From assembly GCA_012799425.1 (NCBI GenBank), contig JAAZLF010000611.1, positions 1 to 6,356 on the forward strand: a DNA stretch of 6,356 nucleotides, written 5' to 3'. The notes beneath the pieces are model-generated. The model searched no databases, had not been told where the DNA came from, and worked only from the letters and a program-made list of their open reading frames with translations. Each line of letters begins with the position of its first letter. Position 1 is the stretch's first letter. The translations under genes and the position numbers were made by a program. Positions 1 through 6,356 of the stretch are shown here, one piece after another. Source of the stretch: Actinomycetales bacterium. Its GTDB lineage: Bacteria; Actinomycetota; Actinomycetes; Actinomycetales; Dermabacteraceae.

Positions 1-491
1 CCCTCGGTCGAGCCCTCGCCGTCCTCGGGAGGGAGCTGTCCCCAGCGCTCGACGATCACGCCGAGGGCCCCCAGCACGATCCCGGCGATCGCGGCGGCCG
101 CGGTGGGGAGCACGCCGCGCAGCGGATCGCCGATGCCGGTGATGAGCAGGAACAGCGCCTGGCCGGCGAAGATGCCGCCGACCACGGCACCGGTGTACGC
201 GCACGCGCGGGCCAGCAGCACGGTGCGGTACGCGGTGGGCAGGTCGATCTGATGCCGGCGCGGCGCGAAGCTGGGATGCTCCCTGCGCTCAGCGCTCTCG
301 AGCATGTAGCGCCGCAGCGGGATCCCGTTGATCAGCAGCACGGCGGCCAGCACGAGCAGCACCACCGTGGTCAGCCAGCCCGCGATCGGCAGCGAATGGC
401 CCCGGGTGGAGAGGGTCTCGAGCATCTGCGCACCGAAGCCTGCGCCGATCACGCTGATCAGCACCAGGACCGGTACGTTCAGAGGCTTCAT
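1..491 (-). CDS. DUF3180 family membrane protein, 3' end cut by window edge
   Basis: The frame starts at ATG 491 and stays open to the left edge, giving 163 residues with no stop. It begins MKPLNVPVLVLISVIGAG. Four hydrophobic segments are visible at about residues 6-24, 37-55, 94-118 and 126-146. A basic loop follows the second (LRRYML, then ERRE and APRRH at about 59-80), and an acidic hydrophilic stretch (PPEDGEGSTE) begins after residue 153, which suggests the end of the protein is near. The segment reading roughly LLARACAYTGAVVGGIFAGQ and the position directly after folK match my memory of DUF3180, an actinobacterial family of unknown function, usually about 150-170 residues. Its ATG overlaps the folB-folK stop codon (ATGA), and only a weak GGGG at 503-506 could serve as a ribosome site, so translation probably depends on coupling. 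The basic middle loop between helices 2 and 3 suggests a cytoplasmic loop. No catalytic motif is visible, and I do not assign a function. Confidence 0.85.
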   Translation of the reverse strand, partial: MKPLNVPVLVLISVIGAGFGAQMLETLSTRGHSLPIAGWLTTVVLLVLAAVLLINGIPLRRYMLESAERREHPSFAPRRHQIDLPTAYRTVLLARACAYTGAVVGGIFAGQALFLLITGIGDPLRGVLPTAAAAIAGIVLGALGVIVERWGQLPPEDGEGSTE

Positions 492-1411
492 GGCGCGCCG
501 AACCCCGTGACGGCGGGCCCTTCCCGCAGCCCGTCGCGGTCAGCGGCGCGGGACAGCAGCCCCTCGACGGGCCCGTGTCCGGGAAGCTGCGCCTCAGGAC
601 GGGCTGCGTGCCAGGGCGCGAGCACGAAGGCGCGTTCGTGGGCGCGCGGATGCGGCACCGTGAGCGTCGGGTCCTGGCTCGTCCAGTCGCCGTAGGTGAT
701 GATGTCGACGTCGAGCGTGCGCGGACCCCAGCGCACCAGTCGCTCGCGGTGCGCCGCGTGCTCGGCACGCTGCGCGGCCTCGAGCAGTGCGTACGGCCCC
801 AGCACGGTGCTCACCGCGATCACGGAGTTGAGGAAGGAATCCTGTCCCTCCGGCCCGCCGACGGGAGCGGTCTCCAGCACCGGTCCGGTCCAGGCCACCT
901 CGATGCCGTCGGTCGCGGCGAGGTGGTCGAGCGCGCCGCGCAGATGCTCCTCCCGCTCCCCGAGGTTCGTGCCGAGGGCGAGCACCGCGATCACGGGCGC
1001 GGCGTCCCGCTGGATGCTGACCGTGACGTCCCCGACGGGCAGCCCGACGGGCGCGGAGGGCTTGTGCACCCGGATCCCGACCCGACGCACCAGGGGGCAT
1101 CCGGTGTCGGTGAGGATGCGCTGCGCGATGTGCTCGGCGAGCGTCTCGACGAGATCGTGGGGCCCGGCGGTGAGCTCCTCGTGGACGGCGTGGGCGACCT
1201 CGGCGTAGTTCACGGTGCGTGAGAGCGCGTCCGTGGTGCCGGCGGGCGCGGTGGACAGGTGGAGGGTGACGTCGACCGTGAACTCCTGCCCGATCCGCTT
1301 CTCCTCGTCGAGGACACCGTGGTGCCCCCAGGCGCGGATCCCGGTCACCTCGATCCGGTCCAGTCGCGCATGGGGGTCCCCGGTCCCGTGGGCGGTGTGC
1401 GGCGCGCTCAT
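488..1411 (-). CDS. folBK: Bifunctional dihydroneopterin aldolase / HPPK (FolB-FolK fusion)
   Basis: One 307-residue frame carries two successive folate enzymes, both cytosolic. Residues about 18-135 are dihydroneopterin aldolase, which cleaves 7,8-dihydroneopterin to 6-hydroxymethyl-dihydropterin. By comparison with the S. aureus enzyme, the expected active-site residues are present: E37 in the HGVLDEEKRIGQ segment, Y69 in TVNYAEV, E89 in DLVETLAEHI and K117 in IRVHKPSAP. Residues about 139-300 are HPPK, which transfers pyrophosphate from ATP to that product. They show LALGTNLGER at 144-153, the signature RWGPRTLDVDII at 227-238 with the magnesium-binding aspartates D234 and D236, and PHPRAHER at 253-260. 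The linker is only a few residues (about 135-139), with no stop between domains. ATG 1411 overlaps the folP stop as ATGA, with GGAG nine bases upstream. In Mycobacterium folB and folK are separate genes; fused forms such as pneumococcal SulD are known. Function is secure; the fusion is read directly from the sequence. Confidence 0.95.
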   Translation of the reverse strand: MSAPHTAHGTGDPHARLDRIEVTGIRAWGHHGVLDEEKRIGQEFTVDVTLHLSTAPAGTTDALSRTVNYAEVAHAVHEELTAGPHDLVETLAEHIAQRILTDTGCPLVRRVGIRVHKPSAPVGLPVGDVTVSIQRDAAPVIAVLALGTNLGEREEHLRGALDHLAATDGIEVAWTGPVLETAPVGGPEGQDSFLNSVIAVSTVLGPYALLEAAQRAEHAAHRERLVRWGPRTLDVDIITYGDWTSQDPTLTVPHPRAHERAFVLAPWHAARPEAQLPGHGPVEGLLSRAADRDGLREGPAVTGFGAP

Positions 1412-2274
1412 CGGCGCACGCTCCGGCGCAGCCGGTCGCCCACCGTCACGGCGGGCAGAGTCGCGGCGACGTCATGGACCCTCACCGCCCAGGCCCCGTG
1501 CTCGGCGCTGTACGCGCTGATGGCGGCTGTCGCGAGGTCTCGGTCCACGCCGAGAGAGCTGACGAAGCGCTTGCGGGAGGCGCCGATCAGGAGGGGCAGG
1601 CCGTGGGAGGCCATCGACGGCCAGTCGGCGAGCAGCTGCCAGTTCTGCTCGCCGGTCTTGGAGAACCCCAGGCCCGGGTCGGCGACCAGGAAGCGATCCT
1701 CGACGCCTGCCTCCCGGAGCGCCTGCAGGCGCTCGGCGAGCTCGGCGGCGCTGTCCCGCGCGACGTCCTCGTAGACGGCCAGCTCGTTCATCACGTCGCT
1801 GTGTCCCCGCCAGTGCATCGCGATGAACACGGGCGGGGTGCCGCGATGCGTGCGCAGCCGGGCCATCTCGCGGCCCATGTCGACATCGGCGCGTCCGGCG
1901 GAGACGTCATTGACGATCAGCGCACCGGCCTCGACGCTCGCGGCGGCGACGGAGGCGCGCATGGTGTCGACGCTGACCACCACGTCCTCTGCGGCCAGGG
2001 CGGAGACGACGGGCAGCACGCGACGCAGCTCCTCGGCCTCGTCGACGCGCGGGGCGCCGGGGCGGGTGGACTCGCCGCCCACATCGACGATCGAGGCTCC
2101 CTGCGCGACGAGCCGTCGGCCGTGGGCGATGGCGGCCGGGGCGTCGTCGTGCTCCCCGCCGTCGGAGAAGGAGTCCGGGGTGACGTTCAGGACTCCCATC
2201 ACCAGCGTCTCGTCCGCGCCGAGGCGCGCGGGGAGCCCGTCGGGGCGCCGGGGTGCCGTGAGCACGTTCCTCAC
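1408..2274 (-). CDS. folP: Dihydropteroate synthase
   Basis: The 288-residue product joins 6-hydroxymethyl-dihydropterin pyrophosphate to p-aminobenzoate, giving dihydropteroate; it is a cytosolic TIM barrel and the sulfonamide target. Motifs run in family order: [16 protein letters not shown] at 25-40 (N30), [12 protein letters not shown] at 63-74, VSVDTMR at 100-106 (D103), VNDVSAG at 121-127 (N122), AMHWRG at 152-157, [15 protein letters not shown] at 198-212 (D199), GASRKRF at 231-237 (K235) and VRVHDV at 264-269 (R265, H267). All expected pterin and phosphate contacts are present, and length is normal. The MHW, FSKT and GASRKRF segments resemble the mycobacterial FolP1 type rather than FolP2-like paralogues. 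I chose GTG 2274, whose GTGA overlaps the folE stop in the same way as the next two junctions. GTG 2265 (three codons later, 285 residues) is a real alternative, since GAGGA lies very close to it and AGGG ten bases before it. The frame is open further upstream but that part is folE in another frame. Confidence 0.95.
   Translation of the reverse strand: MRNVLTAPRRPDGLPARLGADETLVMGVLNVTPDSFSDGGEHDDAPAAIAHGRRLVAQGASIVDVGGESTRPGAPRVDEAEELRRVLPVVSALAAEDVVVSVDTMRASVAAASVEAGALIVNDVSAGRADVDMGREMARLRTHRGTPPVFIAMHWRGHSDVMNELAVYEDVARDSAAELAERLQALREAGVEDRFLVADPGLGFSKTGEQNWQLLADWPSMASHGLPLLIGASRKRFVSSLGVDRDLATAAISAYSAEHGAWAVRVHDVAATLPAVTVGDRLRRSVRR
1421..1424 (-). promoter_or_regulatory. Shine-Dalgarno of folB-folK (GGAG)
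   Basis: GGAG near the end of folP, nine bases before ATG 1411. It supports this start, which also overlaps the folP stop as ATGA. Confidence 0.6.
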
Positions 2275-2837
2275 GCCCTGTTGATCAGTGCCATGGCCTC
2301 GCTGCGGGTGCTCGCGCTGTCCCGCAGCATGCCGCGCACCGCACTGGTGACGGTGCGGGCGCCGGCGGCTCGCACCCCGCGCATCGACATGCACATGTGC
2401 TCGGCCTCGACCACCACGATCGCGCCGTCGGCGCCGAGCTCCGCCATCAGCGCGTCGGCGATCTGGAAGGTGAGACGCTCCTGGACCTGGGGCCGACGGG
2501 CGTAGACGTTCACCAGCCGCGCGAGCTTGCTCAGTCCCGTGACGACGCCGCCGCCGGGGATGTAGCCGACGTGGGCAGTGCCGTGGAAGGGCAGCAGATG
2601 GTGCTCGCACATCGAGTAGAAGGCGATGTCTCGCACCAGCACCAGCTCCTGGTGCTCGATGTCGAACGTGGTCGACAGGGGCTCGTGCGCATCCTGGCCG
2701 AGACCCTCGAAGACCTCGGCGTACATCCGTGCGACGCGGGCCGGGGTGTCCAGCAGCCCGTCCCGGTCAGGGTCCTCACCGATCGCGGCGAGGAGCTCGC
2801 GCACCGCGGCTTCGACCCGGGGCTGGTCCACGCCCAT
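2271..2837 (-). CDS. folE: GTP cyclohydrolase I
   Basis: The 188-residue enzyme converts GTP to 7,8-dihydroneopterin triphosphate and formate, the first step of folate synthesis; the family forms a cytosolic decamer. The zinc site is complete: C77 and H80 in [14 protein letters not shown], and C149 in EHMCMSMRG, with H79 as the expected catalytic histidine. GLSKLARLV at about 101-109 and QERLT at about 119-123 are further family signatures, and [14 protein letters not shown] near the N terminus is typical. It is therefore the zinc-dependent FolE (type IA) and not the unrelated FolE2. I start it at ATG 2837, one base after the ftsH stop, with GGAG (2848-2845) seven bases upstream; the product then begins [16 protein letters not shown], as family members do. 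An in-frame ATG at 2855 would add six residues (MGRSAE) inside the ftsH end but has no ribosome site. Its stop overlaps the folP start. The sequence shows no regulatory element of its own. Confidence 0.96.
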   Translation of the reverse strand: MGVDQPRVEAAVRELLAAIGEDPDRDGLLDTPARVARMYAEVFEGLGQDAHEPLSTTFDIEHQELVLVRDIAFYSMCEHHLLPFHGTAHVGYIPGGGVVTGLSKLARLVNVYARRPQVQERLTFQIADALMAELGADGAIVVVEAEHMCMSMRGVRAAGARTVTSAVRGMLRDSASTRSEAMALINRA

Positions 2838-2838
2838 C

Positions 2839-4944
2839 TCAGCGCTCCGTCCCATCAGTGCTGTCGTATCCGTAGCCGGAGCCTCCCGTGCCGGGGCCGC
2901 CCTGCGGGGCTCCGGGGATCTGAGGCCCGTCGCCGCCGGGGTGGGGCAGCTCGGGCGGGTTCGGCTGCAGCGGCTCGCCCGCGTCGTGCTCCTCGGTGCC
3001 GCTGGCGGTGGTGGTGCCGCCGACGGAGGGGGCGGCCAGCGCGGGCCGGTCCTCGCTCGAGACCCACACCTCGCGCGGGGCCTGCTTCTTCACGTCGCGG
3101 AAGATCTCGGCGAGCTCGTGCTCGTTCAGGGTCTCCTTCTCGAGCAGCTCCTCCACCAGGCGGTCCAGCACGTGGCGGTTCTCCACGATGACGGCCCAGG
3201 CCTCGTCGAGCGCGGTGTCGACCAGCGCGCGGACCTCCTGGTCGATGAGGCTCGCGGTCTCGCCGCTGAAGCGGGGGCCCTGGCCCTGCTGCATGCCCAC
3301 GAACACCTCCTGGTCGCCCTCGAGCGCGACCTGGCCCACGGCATGGCTCATGCCCAGCTGCATCACCATGGTGCGCGCGATCTTGGTGGCGTTCTGCAGA
3401 TCGGAGCTGGGTCCGGTGGTGACGTCGTGGAAGATGCTCTCCTCGACCGCGTAGCCGCCGAGCGCGTAGGCCAGTCGGTCCAGCAGCTCGTTGCGCGATT
3501 GGTAGTTGCGGTCCTGGGTGGGCACGACCATCGTGTAGCCGCCGGCCCGGCCGCGGGGCAGGATCGTCACCTTGGTGACCGGCGCGGAGTTGTTCATCGC
3601 GGCTGCGACCAGGGCATGGCCGCCCTCGTGGTAGGCCGTCATCTGGCGCTCGCGCTCGCTCATCACCTTCGAGTACCGCTGGGGGCCCATCGAGACGCGG
3701 TCGATCGCCTCGTCCAGGGCACGGTTGTCGATGATCTGGTTGCCGGAGCGGGCGGTCAGCAGAGCCGCCTCGTTCAGCACGTTGGCGAGGTCCGCGCCGG
3801 ACATGCCGATGGTGCGCTTGGCGACGTGCTCGAGGTCGACGTCATGGGCGAGCGGCTTGCCCTTGGCGTGCACGCCGAGGATGTGCAGGCGGCCCTTGAG
3901 GTCGGGGGCCTCGACCGCGATCTGGCGGTCGAAGCGGCCCGGGCGCAGCAGCGCCGGGTCGAGGATGTCGACGCGGTTGGTCGCGGCGATGAGGATGACG
4001 TTCTGGTTCTCATCGAACCCGTCCATCTCCACCAGCATCTGGTTCAGCGTCTGCTCGCGCTCGTCGTGGCCGCCGCCCATGCCGGCGCCGCGGTGGCGGC
4101 CGACAGCGTCGATCTCGTCGATGAAGATGATCGCCGGGGAGTTCTCCTTGGCGGTGTTGAACAGGTCCCGCACACGGCTGGCGCCGACGCCCACGAACAT
4201 CTCCACGAAGTCCGAGCCGGAGATGGAGTAGAAGGGCACGTTCGCCTCGCCGGCGACGGCCTTGGCCAGCAGGGTCTTGCCCGTGCCGGGAGGCCCGTAC
4301 AGCAGCACGCCCTTGGGGATCTTCGCACCGACGGCCTGGTAGCGGCCCGGGTCGACGAGGAACTGCTTGATCTCGTCGAGCTCCTCGACGGCCTCCTCGG
4401 CACCGGCGACATCGGCGAAGGTGACCTTGGGCGCCTCCTTGTTGAACAGCTTGGCCTTGGACTTGCCGAACTGCATCGCCTTGCCGCCGCCCTGGGCGTT
4501 CATGATGAGGAACCAGAACAGGCCGATGAAGATCAGCAGCGGCAGGAAGGACAGCAGCAGCGTCGACCACCAGGAGCTGGTCGCGATCTCGTCGGTGTAG
4601 CCCTTGGCCGGGGCGTTCTCCTCGACGGCCTGGACGATCGCGTCACCGCGCGCATCGACGTAGGGGAAGCGCACCTCGGTGCCCTTGTTCTCCTCGCCGT
4701 CGACGAAGTCCTCGGTGAGGACCAGGTCCACCCGCTGCTGGTTGCCGCCGGTGATCTTCACCTGCTCGACGGTGTCTCCGGCCAGCAGCTCGAGACCTTG
4801 CTGGGTGTCGATCTGCTGATAGCCGTCACGGCCGAACAGCGAGAACATCGCCATGCCGAGCAGCAGCGCGATGATGATCCACAGCGCGACGCCGGTGAAG
4901 GGGCGACGCTTCTTGCCGCCGGAGCTCTTGGGGGAATCTGCCAC
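2839..4944 (-). CDS. ftsH: ATP-dependent zinc metalloprotease FtsH
   Basis: The 701-residue membrane-anchored AAA+ protease unfolds and degrades membrane and soluble proteins as a hexamer on the cytoplasmic side. A basic N terminus (KKRR at 11-14) is followed by a membrane helix at about 17-37, an extracytoplasmic domain at 38-126 and a second helix at about 127-148. The ATPase has Walker A GPPGTGKT (217-224), pore segment MFVGVGA (249-255), Walker B IIFIDEID (272-279) and the second region of homology ending RPGRFDR (334-340) with arginine fingers. The protease has HEGGH (439-443) and a likely third zinc ligand D515 in GPSSDL. After about residue 625 comes a Pro/Gly/Glu-rich, probably disordered tail of some 75 residues, longer than in E. 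coli (644) or B. subtilis. The region around 496-530 ([19 protein letters not shown]) departs from the usual GGRAAEE and TGASND forms, but the expected ligands remain. I use GTG 4944, with GAGGA eight bases upstream; the longer frame back to 5025 lies inside hpt and lacks a membrane-protein character. Confidence 0.97.
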   Translation of the reverse strand: MADSPKSSGGKKRRPFTGVALWIIIALLLGMAMFSLFGRDGYQQIDTQQGLELLAGDTVEQVKITGGNQQRVDLVLTEDFVDGEENKGTEVRFPYVDARGDAIVQAVEENAPAKGYTDEIATSSWWSTLLLSFLPLLIFIGLFWFLIMNAQGGGKAMQFGKSKAKLFNKEAPKVTFADVAGAEEAVEELDEIKQFLVDPGRYQAVGAKIPKGVLLYGPPGTGKTLLAKAVAGEANVPFYSISGSDFVEMFVGVGASRVRDLFNTAKENSPAIIFIDEIDAVGRHRGAGMGGGHDEREQTLNQMLVEMDGFDENQNVILIAATNRVDILDPALLRPGRFDRQIAVEAPDLKGRLHILGVHAKGKPLAHDVDLEHVAKRTIGMSGADLANVLNEAALLTARSGNQIIDNRALDEAIDRVSMGPQRYSKVMSERERQMTAYHEGGHALVAAAMNNSAPVTKVTILPRGRAGGYTMVVPTQDRNYQSRNELLDRLAYALGGYAVEESIFHDVTTGPSSDLQNATKIARTMVMQLGMSHAVGQVALEGDQEVFVGMQQGQGPRFSGETASLIDQEVRALVDTALDEAWAVIVENRHVLDRLVEELLEKETLNEHELAEIFRDVKKQAPREVWVSSEDRPALAAPSVGGTTTASGTEEHDAGEPLQPNPPELPHPGGDGPQIPGAPQGGPGTGGSGYGYDSTDGTER
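2845..2848 (-). promoter_or_regulatory. Shine-Dalgarno of folE (GGAG)
   Basis: GGAG within the penultimate codons of ftsH, seven bases before ATG 2837. It decides for this start over ATG 2855, which has no comparable site upstream. Confidence 0.65.
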
Positions 4945-4948
4945 GGGA

Positions 4949-5503
4949 TCAGTCCTCGTAGACCGAGCGTGCGAGGACGCCCACGTAGGGAAGGTTGCGG
5001 TAGTTCTCGGCGTAGTCCAGCCCATAGCCGATGACGAACTCGTTGGGGATGTCGAAGCCGATGTATTTGACGTCGATCTCGACCCGCGCAGCTTCGGGCT
5101 TGCGCAGCAGTGCGGCGATCTCGACGCTCTTGGGACCGCGCGAGCGCAGGTTCGACAGCAGCCACTTCAGCGTCAGGCCCGAGTCGATGATGTCCTCGAC
5201 GATGAGCACGTTGCGTCCGGTGATGTCCCCGGAGAGATCCTTGAGGATGCGCACGACGCCGGAGGACTTGGTGCCCGATCCATAGGAGGAGACGGCCATC
5301 CAGTCCATCTCGACCTTGAGGTCGATCTGGCGTGCCAGATCAGCCATCACCATCACCGCGCCGCGCAGCACCCCGACCAGGACGGGCGGCTCGTCCGCGT
5401 AGTCCTCGGCGATCTGCTGTCCGAGCTCGGCGAGCCGGTCGCGGATCTGCTGCTCGTCCAGCAGCACGCGGTCGACATCGGGGTGGGGGTGCGTCTGGGG
5501 CAC
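4949..5503 (-). CDS. hpt: Hypoxanthine phosphoribosyltransferase
   Basis: The 184-residue enzyme salvages hypoxanthine (and usually guanine) with PRPP to give IMP or GMP in the cytosol. The PRPP-binding loop [14 protein letters not shown] lies at 99-112, with E103 and D104 as the acidic pair and D107 as the expected general base. LLRK135 and FVIGYGLDY (F156, V157, D163) form the purine pocket by comparison with human and E. coli enzymes. The [14 protein letters not shown] segment at about 72-85 is the mobile active-site loop. Length is typical. I chose GTG 5503 because GGAGGAG (5516-5510) sits ideally before it; the in-frame ATG 5518, which would add MEEIR, has no ribosome site and its own second and third codons are that GGAGGAG. 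The gap to tilS is 44 bases; the stop is four bases before the ftsH start. Xanthine or guanine preference cannot be read from sequence. The tilS-hpt-ftsH neighbourhood is widely conserved in Gram-positive bacteria. Confidence 0.95.
   Translation of the reverse strand: MPQTHPHPDVDRVLLDEQQIRDRLAELGQQIAEDYADEPPVLVGVLRGAVMVMADLARQIDLKVEMDWMAVSSYGSGTKSSGVVRILKDLSGDITGRNVLIVEDIIDSGLTLKWLLSNLRSRGPKSVEIAALLRKPEAARVEIDVKYIGFDIPNEFVIGYGLDYAENYRNLPYVGVLARSVYED
4953..4957 (-). promoter_or_regulatory. Shine-Dalgarno of ftsH (GAGGA)
   Basis: GAGGA in the last codons of hpt, eight bases before GTG 4944. It supports the GTG start and rejects the longer in-frame extension into hpt; it also ties ftsH translation to the end of hpt. 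Confidence 0.75.
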
Positions 5504-5509
5504 GCGGAT

Positions 5510-5516
5510 CTCCTCC
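5510..5516 (-). promoter_or_regulatory. Shine-Dalgarno of hpt (GGAGGAG)
   Basis: GGAGGAG on the minus strand, six bases from GTG 5503 (eight from GGAGG). It is the strongest ribosome site in the window and lies inside the first codons of the alternative ATG 5518 start, which it argues against. Confidence 0.8.
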
Positions 5517-5547
5517 ATGGAACGTGGTGGGGTGCGTCAGCCGCGGA

Positions 5548-6356
5548 TCACGGATCGAGGCGGCGCCACACCAACAGGCCGTCGCGGCGAGCGACCTCGA
5601 TCCTACCCGGAACGGGCACGGCAGCCTGACCGCGCCATGAGACGACCAGAGCGTCGATGGCCAGCACATGGCGTCGAAGCAGGGACTTCGTCGACCCCGA
5701 GGCGCCGCCGGCGGGGATTGCGCGCTCAGCGGAACGTGAGGCGTCGCGCAGGATCCGGGTGCGCAGCGGGGCCGCGGCGCCGGCCAGCGCATGGACGTCC
5801 AGCAGCAGCACGTCGCGCTCCTCGCGCAGCTCCCCGCCGTCGCGGCGCAGCGACTCGAGCAGCGCCGCCGCCTCGGCGTCGAGGTGCTCCGCATCGGGGC
5901 CGACGAGATCCGCGGTGCGGGCGAGGTTCTCGTCGAGGTGCTCGCCGAGGATCTCGCGCAGCAGGGGCAGGGCGCGGTGGCGCACCCGGGAGCGCAGCAG
6001 GGTCTCATCGGCGTTCATCGGGTCCTCCCACCACTCGAGGTCGTGGAGGCGGCAGATCTCCTCGGTGTCGGCGCGGCGCAGCGCGGTGCGCTCGTCCCGG
6101 CCGGTGCCGAGGAAGGGGCGCAGCAGGGCGCCGCGGGTGCGGGGGATGCCGGAGAGGGCCCGGGGGCCGCCCCCGCGGGCCAGCCCCATCAGCACCTGCT
6201 CGGCCTGGTCGTCGAGGGTGTGCGCCATGAGCAGCGCGAGCGCGCCGCGTTCCCGGCGCAGCGTCTCCAGGGCGTCGTGGCGGGCCGCGCGGGCGGCGTT
6301 CTCGAGGCCGCCGGGGGCCGCGAGGTCGACCTCCACGCGCAGCACGTGCGCGGCGG
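5548..6356 (-). CDS. tilS: tRNA(Ile)-lysidine synthetase, 5' end cut by window edge
   Basis: About 268 C-terminal residues are visible; the start and the ATP-pyrophosphatase loop (SGGxDS type) lie beyond the right edge. TilS attaches lysine to C34 of the CAU-anticodon isoleucine tRNA so that it reads AUA, an essential step in most bacteria. Recognised segments are HTLDDQAEQVLMGLARG (codons near 6222-6172), the basic RPFLG segment, WEDPMNAD near 6030-6007, and the following RSRVRHRALPLL, which together are typical of TilS and separate it from other PP-loop enzymes such as TtcA. The C terminus (SLLRRHVLAIDALVVSWRGQ, then VPVPGRIEVARRDG) matches the short actinobacterial C-terminal domain. A GTG at 6345 is in frame, but the reading frame continues upstream as AAH and this GTG would remove the catalytic loop, so it is not taken as the start. 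It ends TGA at 5550-5548, 44 bases before hpt. No truncation other than the window edge is seen. Confidence 0.93.
   Translation of the reverse strand, partial: AAHVLRVEVDLAAPGGLENAARAARHDALETLRRERGALALLMAHTLDDQAEQVLMGLARGGGPRALSGIPRTRGALLRPFLGTGRDERTALRRADTEEICRLHDLEWWEDPMNADETLLRSRVRHRALPLLREILGEHLDENLARTADLVGPDAEHLDAEAAALLESLRRDGGELREERDVLLLDVHALAGAAAPLRTRILRDASRSAERAIPAGGASGSTKSLLRRHVLAIDALVVSWRGQAAVPVPGRIEVARRDGLLVWRRLDP

Larger units (their letters stand above)
1..6356 (-). other. Predicted polycistronic unit tilS-hpt-ftsH-folE-folP-folBK-DUF3180
   Basis: All seven genes run the same way. Spacings in transcription order are 44, 4 and 1 bases, then three 4-base overlaps (GTGA at 2274-2271, ATGA at 1411-1408, ATGA at 491-488). 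No hairpin followed by a T-run and no convincing promoter was found between genes, so transcription probably enters from beyond the right edge and leaves past the left edge. A weak internal promoter before hpt cannot be excluded. Co-transcription is an inference from spacing. Confidence 0.7.

Noticed and set aside
492..499. Perfect 8-base palindrome GGCGCGCC directly before the DUF3180 start.
   Set aside because: Part of the last folBK codons; short GC palindromes are expected by chance here and nothing else suggests an operator.
575..2505. Several plus-strand open frames of 150-340 codons opposite folBK and folP.
   Set aside because: Same cause: low stop density in GC-rich DNA. None shows family motifs, and the minus-strand enzymes account fully for the sequence.
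4945..5025. A 27-codon N-terminal extension of ftsH starting at 5025.
   Set aside because: It lies entirely within hpt, reads as out-of-frame hpt sequence, and GTG 4944 has a good ribosome site directly before a normal FtsH N terminus.
2626..5034. An 802-codon open frame on the plus strand, antisense to ftsH and part of folE.
   Set aside because: It lies opposite two unmistakable genes and has no recognisable domain; its V/L/A/G/D/H-rich translation is what strong G/C third-position bias on the minus strand produces. It is a shadow frame.
5600..5605. TAGGAT on the minus strand near the tilS end, a possible -10 box about 95 bases before hpt.
   Set aside because: No matching -35 hexamer is seen at the right distance, and it lies in coding sequence; one hexamer is too weak to call a promoter.
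6163..6182. G/C-rich palindromic stretch in tilS that could pair as a hairpin.
   Set aside because: It encodes the ordinary ARGGGPR segment of TilS, has no T-run after it, and such runs are expected at this GC content.

Overview
The window is very GC-rich and almost wholly coding, with every credible gene on the minus strand. Codon bias towards G/C in third position, GTG starts, and the gene order tilS-hpt-ftsH-folE-folP-folB/folK-DUF3180 all point to an actinobacterium. The same order, partly interrupted, is known from Mycobacterium. Protein details suggest Micrococcales, perhaps a Brachybacterium-like genome, but the genus is only an impression.

Reading the minus strand from right to left: a 5'-truncated tRNA(Ile)-lysidine synthetase (tilS, 6356-5548); hypoxanthine phosphoribosyltransferase (hpt, 5503-4949); the membrane AAA+ zinc protease FtsH (4944-2839); GTP cyclohydrolase I (folE, 2837-2271); dihydropteroate synthase (folP, 2274-1408); a single reading frame fusing dihydroneopterin aldolase to HPPK (folB-folK, 1411-488); and the start of a four-helix membrane protein of the DUF3180 family (491-1, running off the left edge). 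No RNA gene, mobile element, CRISPR array, long repeat or convincing terminator was seen, and no gap exceeds about 45 bases.

The genes look like one polycistronic unit. From hpt onward the junctions are +5, +1, or 4-base GTGA/ATGA overlaps, so translation is probably coupled. The folate part is a pathway in order: FolE converts GTP to dihydroneopterin triphosphate; after dephosphorylation by an enzyme not seen here, FolB makes hydroxymethyl-dihydropterin, FolK pyrophosphorylates it, and FolP joins it to p-aminobenzoate to give dihydropteroate. Hpt feeds the purine nucleotide pool from which GTP is drawn. FtsH and TilS are housekeeping partners that are conserved neighbours rather than pathway members.

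This is an ordinary, conserved chromosomal region, and I see no novel system. The points most worth a look are the FolB-FolK fusion with a possible relic stop/start at its joint, the DUF3180 gene coupled to folK, the FtsH disordered tail, and the start-site choices for hpt, folE and folP.
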